From contig JAULBX010016749.1 of assembly GCA_032358255.1 (NCBI GenBank), forward strand, positions 1 through 64,000: a DNA stretch of 64,000 bases. Reading direction: 5' to 3'. Below, piece by piece: positions 48,201-59,800 of the stretch (the first letter of the stretch is position 1; each line of letters starts with the position of its first letter). Source of the stretch: Heterotrichella gracilis. Its lineage: Eukaryota; Sar; Xanthophyceae; Tribonematales; Xanthonemataceae. The translations under genes were made by a program, and so were the position numbers. A model generated the notes under the pieces. It made no database searches and was not told where the DNA came from. It saw only the letters and a program-made list of their open reading frames with translations.

Positions 48201-50332
48201 GGACAGCTTTGCCTGGCACATCCCCAGCTTGCCCGCCCAGCATCTGCTATCGCAGAATTGGCGGTTGGGGTATCTGTTGGGGTCTAGTCGGGATTTCTGG
48301 TAGCAGGCGCAAGGGGTGGTATTGTTGATGGTTAGGACCAGGGAGTAGGAGTCATCCAAGAGGAAGCAGGTCCCCGTGGCTGCACAACAGGGGAGGGAGG
48401 AATATTAGGGGAATGGGATGGAGGGGGGATGCGGGTGAGAGGTGTGACTGAGTGATGGGTGGGTATGATCACATCTGGGGAAGTATTGGCTGAGAGTGAG
48501 CAAAGGGTGGACAAGGCTTTATGTCTTCATACTCCACTGGGCAGCGGGAGTGTACATGGCTGCAGCATGTGATACACATAGCACACAGCGTAACAGCTTG
48601 CAAGCACTTTACTCCATACCAGGCAAGAGTTTAGGGTCTACACCATTGACAGGCATGTGGAGATTAGTGCCACATTGTCATCATCCAAGCAGCTGCAAGG
48701 TAGAAACATTACGCATGCAACAGGGAGGTCACCCACCACCAACTCCAGTGTCAAAGCCATCACAGCTGCGCAGTTGGGCAGTGGAGTTGAAGGGGCAGAT
48801 GGCGCGGTAGCCTGCGCGGGTGGGGATTGGGCTCGGCAAAGTGGGGATTGAAGTAAGACACAGAACTGCAATTAAGCAAAGCGCCAGGCGGACGCATGTG
48901 GGGATTGCAGTGCAATTCTAGTGCACTTATATTTGGATCCATATTGAATCCACACATGCAAAACAACGCATAGCCACACGTTCACATGCACCCTCCCATA
49001 TTGCTCTCTGTGCAATCAGTGTGCATTGTGCATTGGAATGATCAGCTGGCTAGGGTTTTAGCGTCAGGGTTCAGGCCTCAGGCCCACTCCTCCCGCTGCA
49101 GCACTCACGGTCAGCAGTTGCGCATTTTGCATTTGAGTTATCTGACATCATCGGCACGTAGGCACGGCACCCAGGGGCGTTGCCAGACCAGCACGCGTTG
49201 TCGCAGAACTGGCGGTAGTCGGCTCCAAAGCTGTACTGGTTGTTGTAGCAGGTGCAAGGACTGACGGAGGTGTAGGTCTTGACCAGTACCAGGTTGGAGT
49301 CATACAGGTAGCAGCTGCCTGTAGCCATAGGGATGAAGGTGTTACGTTTTGGGAGATGGGGAGGAACATGGCGGGGGCCATTGGGGGATCATGATTTCGA
49401 GTGAGAAAAGGACCCCCTTGCACACAGTGAGTAGAAATTGCGCATTCCAGCTCTGAAGCCAAAATAGTATACAAGGGGATATATGTACTTAAGAACATAG
49501 CATGGCAGGAGGAGAGTGGGGCGAGCATATACATACATGCTGCTTGCTGTAGTATTGCTGGTTGCGTGCCAAAATGGCCATTGCAACAGCAAGGGTCTAC
49601 TACAACTGAGATGCAATTTGCATCCCTCGGGGATTGTTAGCTCACCTACGAAGTTCTCGGTGGTCGCACATGCTGTACCATCATCTGTGGCAGGGATCAC
49701 TCATTAGTATAATATAAACGAATAAATAAACAATGAGCTACGCAGCACTCATTAGTATACAACAGCATCTTATCAGAGTATCACGGCTTGTTATTGCCAG
49801 CAGAGTATGATGCCTGGTAAAACCCTTTCCCCACAAAGGGTGCACGCCACTAATCGAGTAACTTTGAGAGGTGATAAAGGTAATTAGGGTCAACATCGCC
49901 GAACGGCGCGCACTTTGTACTGGGACAGCCTGTCGCTATCCACAAGAGTCACAGCCACTGGCTTTGTTTACCACAAGAGTCGCAGCTAGTTGGTGCGGGG
50001 CAACGCAAGTAAGCAGTATAGTGCACGGCAGTGTGGCCATTTCTTTATGTCGCCACAATCGACGTCGTCCTTCTTCCTGGTACGGTACAACAGTGCGCAC
50101 CCGTATTCATATATGTATTGATACACACAATTCATTCCCTCTTAGCAGACTGTCGAAAGCAGACTGTCGAAAGCAACGTGAAATCGAATAGCGCTTGTAA
50201 CTGAAAATTCTATCCCCATAAGAGAAAGTAAACCTTCGCGTTTCCACGCTGGGTGAATCTAGTGCTATGCAACTTGAACATGAACATACCCTGTACAGCT
50301 GCATGAGCAGAGGCGATGAGCAGTCCTCTCAT
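39235..50332 (-). CDS. Secreted Cys-rich modular protein, gene A (frameshifted)
   Basis: Family unknown. Exons: 50290-50332, 49646-49684, 49109-49318, 48737-48811, 48143-48379, 47745-47807, 47228-47437, 46848-46907, 46517-46622, 45845-46020, 45338-45547, 44963-45004, 44419-44637, 44128-44178, 43675-43947, 43025-43057, 42149-42496, 39938-41157, 39670-39699, 39235-39287. Exon 1 encodes a short signal peptide (MRGLLIASAHAAVQ). Eight modules of about 70-115 aa follow, each G-x-C-x-[LY]-Y ... C-x-C ... Y-x-F-C-D-x-x-C-W ... C, separated by 11-25-aa linker exons usually holding one or two Cys. Nearly all introns are phase 1. The 1220-nt exon lacks one base near 40957 against gene B, which breaks the frame into a stop. 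The C-terminus is CGDDNDGSPLGDCSGG. Likely a wall or matrix protein; many N-x-S/T sites. Confidence 0.75.
41499..41995 (+). mobile_element. Solo LTR in a gene A intron
   Basis: The 497-bp element begins TGTAAC and ends GTTACA, a perfect terminal inverted pair of TG...CA type. The 5-bp sequence CATTG flanks it directly on both sides (41494-41498 and 41996-42000) as a target-site duplication. A TATA box (TATATAAG) lies near 41918, so its sense is the plus strand, opposite to gene A. The matching intron of gene B is about 570 bp shorter and lacks it, so the insertion followed the gene duplication. Confidence 0.82.
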
Positions 50333-50829
50333 GACATCTCGACTTGTATATGATGGCCGTTATAAGTATCCATGCCAAATGGGCAAAGTATCCTCAGCAC
50401 GCCAACAATCCTTGAGGCAGTGAAGTCTTCCCCAGCGTGGCATTTCATTTCCCCATTAAGGTTGCATAAAAATGAAATGTTTATAAGTTATTTGGGCCGA
50501 GTTCGGGCACACAGCGAGTCGCTGTGCGTTGTTGCATCCAACTAGTTACTTTAGCCTCTCTCAATGTGCTTGCCAAACCTTGGTTGCTATATCGCACGTA
50601 TATGGCATGTATTGGTCCAGAAGTGCCACGTCACTGCTGACGTGGCACCCAGTTACCGGGCCTCAGAGGGGTGGGGAAATGAAATGATAGCACCATGGTG
50701 GCACCTCGTGTAGGGGCCCGCGATGTCCAGAGCTGGCCTTGTCCTCCCCTACTGCCTTCTATGTAATTTGCATCCCTTGATGACCAAATTTGCTAATGAC
50801 GACCTCTGCGTGCCATGTGTGCAAGGCTC

Positions 50830-53800
50830 CTAGCCCTCGGAGCAATCCCCAAGTGGGCTGCCATCATCACAGCCTGCACAGTCACCACACACAGTGAGTA
50901 CATCTAGTACAAGCAAGAATGAAAATGTGCACATCCTGTGGGCATGTGGCTCCTGGCAATGGTGTGTTGCAACCACATTACGAGATGGATTGCAATCTTA
51001 CCCACGATCGGTGGTACAGAAATTGTCTACACTGTCAATTTGGCACTCAGGCAGCGGCAGCGCAATGGATAGAGGGAGACGGACAGTCAAGTTGGGTTGT
51101 GCATGCCATGGTGCACACTAGCGTGGGTGGCACTGAATGGTGATAAAATACGTGCAATCCAAGGTCTGCTCAATGGAGGCTGACCCAGTCAACTAAGGTC
51201 AAACCAAGGGGGGTGTTGATCTCACCTGCTGGGCACTTGCACGCCGCTGGGTTTGCTGCACACCACACACGCACACACATGGTCGGTGACAGGGCCGCTG
51301 GATGGTATGGTGACCAAAAGCGCACCACATGCTTGTGCTGGGTACAAATGAGCTTAAGCAATTGCAGATGTCAGTGATATCACTGCAAATAATGGTGCAA
51401 ATCGTGCAAAACTTTGCAATGATATGCACATGCATCCTATCTGTATTGCCATGGCATATTCAACAGCCAAATGCAACACTATGACATGATCACCATACAC
51501 ATGCACACAGAGCACATCCTCATGCATGCTCCCCAACCAGATCATCCCTGCCTCACCTTTGCAGTACACATTCAGAATATTGTCAGACGCCCCGCACATG
51601 GTTGATGCCTCATCGATCGCATGGTCCAATAGGTAGAGCCCCGCCACCACAGGGCCCAGTGGCGTGGCAGCAGTGGCACCAATTGCAGCCTTCCAAGCAG
51701 CGTCCAGCGTGGCATCCAGGATCTTGTTCCCCACATAATTGGCCGCCTCCCCAGCCAGCCATTCCATAATGGCTTCGGCTGTCGCTGCACCGCTGCCGCC
51801 AGAGGGAGTCCCACTGCCGCCGCTACCCCAGGGCACAAGCGAGGTGCCAGGAGTACCACCGCCAGTGCCGGTACCACCACTGCCTCCAGTACCACCAGTG
51901 CCACCAGTCCCACCAGTGCCACCAGTACCGCCAGTGCCACCGGTGCCACCAGTACCACCAGTGCCACCAGTATTGCCAGTGCCATCGGGGACCCAGGCCA
52001 CATTGCTGCCATCCCCATACACATTGCTGCCCCCGCCGCTGCCTTGAGGGCTAAACCCGGGGCTGACCACCACCGGCACAGTCCCGTTGACGCAAAACAC
52101 TGGGGTTGGGGTGGCATCGTTGAGGAAACACACAGCCTGGCGCACGGTGACGCTGCCCCAGTTGGTCGCCATCTGCTCTGCAATCCCCACCCCCATGGCA
52201 ATCATCACCAGGGGGATCTGGTCACTCGAGGACGCACTCCCCAGCAGCTGCCTGCGACGGTGAAGGCCCAGGAGGTCTTGGAGGGCGGTTTTGGGGCGGT
52301 AGCCGTTCACTACGCCAACGGCAGCGCAGAAATCGTTGATGGGCTGCGCGATGGGGGGGGCGCACGCGTCCAGCAGCCGCCGCACCCCCGCAGCGCGCCC
52401 CGCCAAGGGGTGGATGGTAGTGTCAAGGGAGGGGGGGTCCAGGACCAGTGTGCGGTGGGAAAGGCTTGCGCCACTGTTGGGGTTGGTCTGCAGGAGCTTG
52501 CGCCTGCGCTTGGCCCCCAGTTGGCCATTGTCCACAACCGACAGGCTCACCAAATCCCAGAAATCCGGGTTGTTCATCCCAAACTGGAGCACATCAGCCA
52601 GGCGGGGATAATAGTCCAGGTAGGAACCATCGTCGTCAAACAAGGGGAGGGAAATGGTGAGGGCAGGTAGGCCTAACCCAGGGGGTGCGGTGGCAATCAC
52701 TGCGATAGCATCATCCCCATCCACATTGACACCCGGCTGGAAGAACTGCATTGTGAACCCTGAGGGAAGCGATGCTCTGAAGTTGGGGCGCATGGTTGGG
52801 CTGTTGAATGTGGTGTTGATTGCATAGCCTGGGGCGCTTGGGAATGTGTAGTTGATGGAGATGGCAGAGGTGCCTGGAAAAAGAAAGGGATGACATGGGA
52901 TTAACATTTAGACAGCTGAGCGTGAGGCAACAATATAGATGATATGATTTGGGGGGGTGCATGAGATAGGGTGAGGCTCAACGTGAAACGTGCGGCAAGG
53001 AATGCGAGGGAGGTGTGCGTGTGCGGCAGAGAGGCATATAGTGGAATGCTGGAAGAAAACAAAGGGGATGCATATAACTCCAGATAATGCGTACAGGTTG
53101 CACAGAATTCAGTGGACAAGGGGATGAATAAATCTTAGGGAGGGCCAATCACGGCGAGGAAGCAAACTTATGTAAAACATGGGAAAACTTGCTATTCAGA
53201 GAATTGGCGGAAAAAGTGCGTGGGGAGTGGGAGGCAAACTAATGGCCAAAGGAGGGGAGGCGAATGCCATATTGCATGCACAGTGCCTTACCAACTGTTG
53301 TGGTGAAGAAACCCTTGGCAGCTAGGGTTGCAACAATCCGAGGGGAGACCACCGTGGACTGCAGGGGGCACAGTGTTGGGATGGTGAAGGACATGTCCTT
53401 CCCATCAGGGTAGTCGCAATCAGCCCCAGTCTTGTCACCAGCATCCTGCCTGTCCGCATTTGCGCCACATGAGGTGGTGTCCCAGCAGCCGTTGGGGCAG
53501 AACTGGCGCTGGATGCACGTGGTGGGGTTGGTCGCGCAAGAGACATAGCAGCGGCACGCGGTGGTGTTTGCAATGGCCTTGTACTTCACCCCGCTGGCGT
53601 TGTAGAGGTTGCACTGGCCTGGAGAGGCGGACGGGAGATAAGGGTCCGACCTGACGGTGATACTGGTGCAATGGCAGCGGCGTACGGCATGTGCATCAAA
53701 AGGGACCTTGCACGAGATGGGGCTGGCCCCTGGCATGGGCTTGCCAAGCATAGGGTTCAGGGTTTAAGTTTTGGCGGCTTGCCAAGGGTGTAGGGTGGAA

Positions 53801-56800
53801 GGCAGGTGGGGCGCAATTGGTGGATGCGCACCACCTGCAGCATGCATGCAACTGTAGTGATTATTTGCGCGGTGCTTCTCCAAGTACCTGCCTCTATACC
53901 TTGAATTCAAAATGCAATGGCTGCTTCACTAGCTATAAAATAAGCGTTTCTTGCAATACAATGTGACTGCTGTGAAGGACAGAGGGTGGCAAGTTGTGTG
54001 ACAGGGGCTTGGAAATCACACGTGATGGAGGAGGGATGGTGCATTTGCTTACCTTTTGTGGGGTTGGGGCAATGTGCTGCAAAGCCTGCAGGCAAGGGGG
54101 TGAGCCAAGGGTGAGAATGTACCATTGCAACCCTAAACCCTAAACCCCTCATGGCCAAATGTGCCAACTGGTTGACTTGAGAGCATTGCACCACCCAGCC
54201 TACAAAGTCAATTCATTCATGTGTACCCCAATGGACTGGCAGGAAATTAGTACGGCCTCCACTGGTTGACAATTCAATGTGAAAGAACAAACTACACATC
54301 TAATGCCATACCATACCACGCAAGCTCAGATGCAAAGGGCGACCCGCCCATGAATTCCCTCGCATGTGCAAAAACTCCGAGTGCTTTGCAAGTGCCAATT
54401 GAACTGGGATTTCACCATTTCGTAAATTAAGTGACGATGGTGAAATCATCACAGGGCAAGCAAGAGTACATCCATGAGGATTTCTGATAAACATGTGCCA
54501 TGGCCTACCTGGATCGCTGCTGTACACCTTGCTTGCCTCAGCATTGTATGTCGAGGTGAAAGGGGTCACCGCCCCAAAGCTTTTGCAGGCTGTTACGTTC
54601 CCTTGCCAGCAGGATGCTGAGCAGAACTGCCAGTATGCCACAGGCGTGTTGGTGTAAAAGTTGAACAGCTCCTTGGCTCGGGTGTAGCACTGGAAGGGCG
54701 ATGCGCTGGGGTACCCGGATGAGTTGCCCACGGTGGCCAGAGAGGCTGTGAACGCGAGGCAAGTGCCTGCAGGGGTTTGGGTCAATTAAGGGCAGTACAA
54801 GGGTGAGAGCAGTACGAGGAGGGGGGGGTAAAATACCTGCTCTGCCTGCACTTTGGCATGTGAGGGCAGGATATACAGCTGCTTGTACAAGTGAGGGCGG
54901 TGCACGTCTCGTACACACATGCGCACATGAGTGCATGGAGGAGGATTCAGCAGGCAGTGGCTGGGCATGTTCACAAGAACTTTAAACCCTAAGCTCTAAA
55001 CCCTGCGATCTCCCGGGGCCAGGGGGAGTGTTACATTTTACAATAAGGCGGAGTACCTTGGGGTGAACCTCGCCCCTCCTGACCTAGCAATACCTGCAGT
55101 TGCGATGCATCAACTGTTGCAGAACCAGGATATGGAACTGCTTAGCAACGCATGTGCACGTCTGCTGCCAACCTGGCTATGTCCCTGGACGCGTGGCAAA
55201 AAATGGCAGGTCCTGGATCTGGTACCCTACTCACCAAGGGGAGTGCTTGCATTGAAACTCGCAGGGGGGCACTTGGGGGCTGAGCCTGCGACACAAGCAA
55301 AGGGGATGTTACTGCCACAGCCTTCAAACGTCAGCACCTACATTGTAGCAGAAAATATGTGCAAGCCAAAACGTTAATCATGCATGCAACTCTACAGCGG
55401 CGCAGCCTTCTGCCACATGTCACACAGATGGCAGGCAGGCAGTGTGGAGTTAGCACTATCGAATTCATTTCAAATGCTGGAACGCATGAGCTACTACCCT
55501 GTCAATTTGACTTGAGACCCAGTTGCCCATCAAAACTTACAAAGACACCGGGGCAACCCTTCCAGGCCGCAAGTGACTTGCGATGCAGGGCATGTCCCCT
55601 AAACCCTAAGCCCTAAACAGGTACCTGCCACGCGTTAGCAAGTAGCTTCCCCCCCCCCCCCCTTTCTCTGCCTTTCCTCCCCTGCACGGCCCCGTACCTT
55701 GGCAGATGTTGACGTTGGCCTCGTTGGCCTCGTTGTAAGGTACTAGGGGCATGGTGGCCTGGCAGGCGGCATCGGTCAGGCCACAGCTGGCATCGCAGTA
55801 CTGGGTGGTCTGGACATTGGAAAGGAGGGAGTTCTGGGCTTGGCACAGGCAGTGGGACGCGTTTCGTAGGGTGTAGAGCACGTTGTTGTTGCTGGTGGGG
55901 TAGGCAAAGCAGGAGCCTGTGAGGGGGGAGTGAGGTGTTAGAGGAAAACCCTAGTGGAGGGTTTCTCTGAGTCCTATCCCTGCTGGCTAGAATTGGCTCC
56001 TGTCTCCTGCCTCCGATTTGGCCCAATGTTCTGAAAGCCAATCGACATCAAATCCCCGGCCCCCCATCCCCGCCGCGCACTATGCATGCGAGGAAATGCC
56101 CAACGAACATCCCACTCAGAATGACTACAAGTCTACCCAAATGCGGGCCACCCTCGTTACGTTGCTAGAAATAAGCTAGAAAACAGCAGTGTGCTTCTTA
56201 GCTGCAGGTGCACACCCTAAGGGGATTGATCAAGTGCGCAGGTTGAAACATTTAAGGGTTTCTCACTCAAAACCCTAGCAGGGTATGGCCGGCAGCTTCA
56301 ACATTCACATGTACAGCCCCTATGGAAGTGCAACACAATGCGTTTGTTGGCCAATGCACCAATTGATACTGCCAGCTCTTTGAAGCAGACCAGGAAGGAG
56401 TGTCAACGATAAGAGATGGACCCTGCACGTACCACGGCTGCCAAAGGTGGTGGTTGGACACTGGGGCTGGAAACCTGCGGAGGCAAACCAGCCACAGATT
56501 CAGTAAAATCCAGTGCCTTCGGATGCGGACCATATGGTGAGGTCCGCCCTGGAGCTTGTACTGCTGCCATCACAGGCGGCGTGCACACGCATGATACACA
56601 CATGTGAGCACGCATGTGGACACGTCATAACTTTATTTGCAGCAGCAGCAAGCATAAAAGGGGCGACTACCATCCCATATGACCCAGCGCTATTATTTAT
56701 ACATCCTATGTACAAGGCCTTTTCTTATAATTTAGAAACAAATACGATCACAGATAATCACTAGGGCTATTGGGCCCAATATAACCCCACAAGGGCCCAA

Positions 56801-59800
56801 TTTAGCCATGTGATTTCCAAATGCAAGCCTGATGAACCCTCCTGGTGGTGAAGCAGTACCTGCATCGCACCACTCCCCAGTCAAGCTGAACCCATTGGAG
56901 TACCGAGGCAGCACAGAGCTGAGGCAATCAGCCGTTGAACCCCAGCACTTGTCACAGAAGCGCAGGTAGTAGGTGCCTGGCACTGCGTTCCATTGCGAGG
57001 CGCACTGGCAGGGGCTGAGGTTGGTCATGTTGGCAATCAGCTTGCCTGTCCCGTCGGAGAAGAAGCAGGTGCCTGCAGGGTGTGTGCATGAGTTTTAGGG
57101 TTTAGGGTTTGCAGGTGAGGTGTGGGTGCGCCATTAAGAGCTGGGTGGGACGACAGACGGTAGGGGCAAGGTGAGGGGATGACCCTGGGGATGACCAGCA
57201 TCCCAGGATGGCTCTCGATTACTCTGTCTCTTCCTCAATTATCACCCTTGCACTTGAGATGAGGAGCGCATTTTAATTTCCTGTTTCCTATCCGTGGCAC
57301 AGGCAGAACAGCGCCTCACACAGCCACCTGTCACCCGTGCGCAGCTAGTGATCTTTTTGGTTTTAGAGCGCACCTATTGAGGTTGATGGTTTCAGAGCTG
57401 CGGGAGGGCATGCTGCAGGCTGCTGCACGGGGCAGTAGGTTGGGTAGTCTGGCAGGAAGCCGGCGGGGAAGTAGTTGGGGGATTTCGTGCCCAGGTTGGT
57501 TTTGCAAGCGTTGATGTCCCTCCAGCATGCGTTGGAGCAGAATGTGTACCTGTGAGAGGGCAGCAACAGGAGGTCAGGGTTTAGGGTAAACCTAGTAAAC
57601 CCTACTGTGATTGTATCATAAATTGTATAGAATGGGTATCTGTGAGAGGGCAGCAACAGGAGATTTCAAGCATAGAAGGGTATACCACCAAACCCTAGTC
57701 AACCCTGGTGTGCATAGACAACTTGTGAATGGGCAGCAACAGGAGATTACAAGCACAACAGGGTCTACCCTAAACCCTAGTCAACCCTACAGGGCAGCAA
57801 CAGGAGATTACAAGCACAGCATGGTCTACCCTAGACGCTAGTAAACCCTACAGGGCAGCAGCAGGAGGTAACAAGCACAACAGGGTCTAACCAAAACCCT
57901 TGTAAACCCTATCAATACAGGGCAGCAACAGGAGATGACAGGCGCAGTGATCCTGCGAGCTTGGCCCAACAGGATCTTAGCTCGCTAAACCTAGGTGACG
58001 AGGTGGTCTATGTAAGGAGAAAACTGCCCTTGGCTGTCTAAAGAAGTGGCACATATGTGTGCTCATACCAGTGTATGCGTGCATGTGTTCACCTGGTTGC
58101 CACCTCATAGGTCCTTTGGTTGCACACGCATTCCGACACATTTGTCACGGGGGAACCTGCAACTTGCTTCAGGGAGTCATCATACATGACGCAGGTGCCT
58201 GTAGGGGAGGGAAACAGAGCCATTATGCTGGGCAAGAGAGTGCACAGGCCCACAAGGGCCTTCACGCACCTATCAAGGACAGAGGTCAGGAGTGCGATCC
58301 AGAGCCACAAGCACATTTCACATCAAAAGTGAACATCTGGCCCTATAATAGATGATTGCCTAGGGCCCACATTTTACAGGACATTCAGTAGAGGAAACAA
58401 AACAAGGGTTTATGAGTAATCTGCTTCTCCTAAATAAGGGTATATCAGCTAATTAAACCCTAGTCGCCGGTTGACCAAGTCCCTACCCAGTGATCCTGCT
58501 CCATCGCTGCTCACAAAGCTCTTATCTGGGCAGAAGGCCTTGTAGCCTGCGCACAAGGATTTGCCTCAGCAGGTTTTGACAAGCAAGTGGGGAGCGGCAA
58601 GACTCCTTCGATACTGGAACAGCGTTGGTTTGCCAACCAGGTTTTGAACCAGTGCACAGGATTAATCAATATCGGCACATGTGAAGAGTAGGTGCTGCTG
58701 CTTTGAAGACAGAAAATCATGATTTTCAAACAATCAAAAGCATGTGGCCACCATTTATGGATGCAAACAATCAAAGCATCCCACCTACGCCATCTGTTTT
58801 ATTTCCGTAATTTGCCCATGGCACTGAAGAAACTCCTACCTGTGCTGCATTCAGCAGTGCCCCCAGTTCGGAACATGGGGGCTGATTTGGAGCACAGCCC
58901 CAGCTTGTTTGCAGGCCAGCAGGAACCATCACAGAACTGGTAGTAGTACGCGTTGACCATCACGCTTGCCTTCTGGGCACAAATGCAGTTGCTGATGTTG
59001 CTGACGCTGGCAACCAGGGCTCCAAGGTTGGTGTACAAGTTGCACGTGCCTGCAGGGGAGGCAACAGGAAGCAAGGCCGTTCAATGGGGGTATGGGCGGC
59101 AAACAGGCGCTGCTTGCTGTCAGATTCAATCAGAATTTGTACACAGATGTGCTGTCCAGGAACTGCCTGCTATAACATCATATACAGATGTGCCGTTGAG
59201 GAGTACGCTTGCGATGCAACACAATATACATGCGGTTGTAAAGCAAGACCCTGAATGAAAACCTCAGCAAGGGTGTGAGCAAGGCGCGGTACAATTTGGG
59301 GGATATGGGTGACCTGGAGACCCAACAACGCATTGGCGATTGTGCAGATGCAGGACAGCAGTGCAGACCGGCCAAACAGGTTCTTCTGCCTGATTCCTGA
59401 TATTTTGGGGGGCAAGGGTTTCCCTTGGGGGTACGCCTTACCCAGGGTGATTGTGTCCTTTGGAATGGTGAGCGGGTAGGCGCCTTCACACCGGGGCTGG
59501 TACACTGCAGAAGGGAGCCAAAAGCACAGGAGGGTTGAGAATTAAACCAGGGAGGGAACCCGGTAAAGTCCAATCGCAGCGGCCTGCCATGCAACGTTGA
59601 GGATCCTCGATAATCCGTTGTGGGGCAAGTGAGAGTCAACAGGTGCTGCTGGCATTGGCTAAAGGCCTGCGCAGGACCAGCTGTCCTAATGGTTGTGGTG
59701 CCTTGGGGTGAGCCTTATGGCTTGCACTTGTGACCCATAAACCTTTACCTCTAAACCTTTTGGCAGGCGTTTGTGCCCCTTAAACCTAAACCCTCCACCA

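Noticed and set aside
49699-49760. 14-bp direct repeat CACTCATTAGTATA as a target-site duplication of an insertion
   Set aside because: Only about 48 bp apart with no terminal repeats between; probably simple local duplication.
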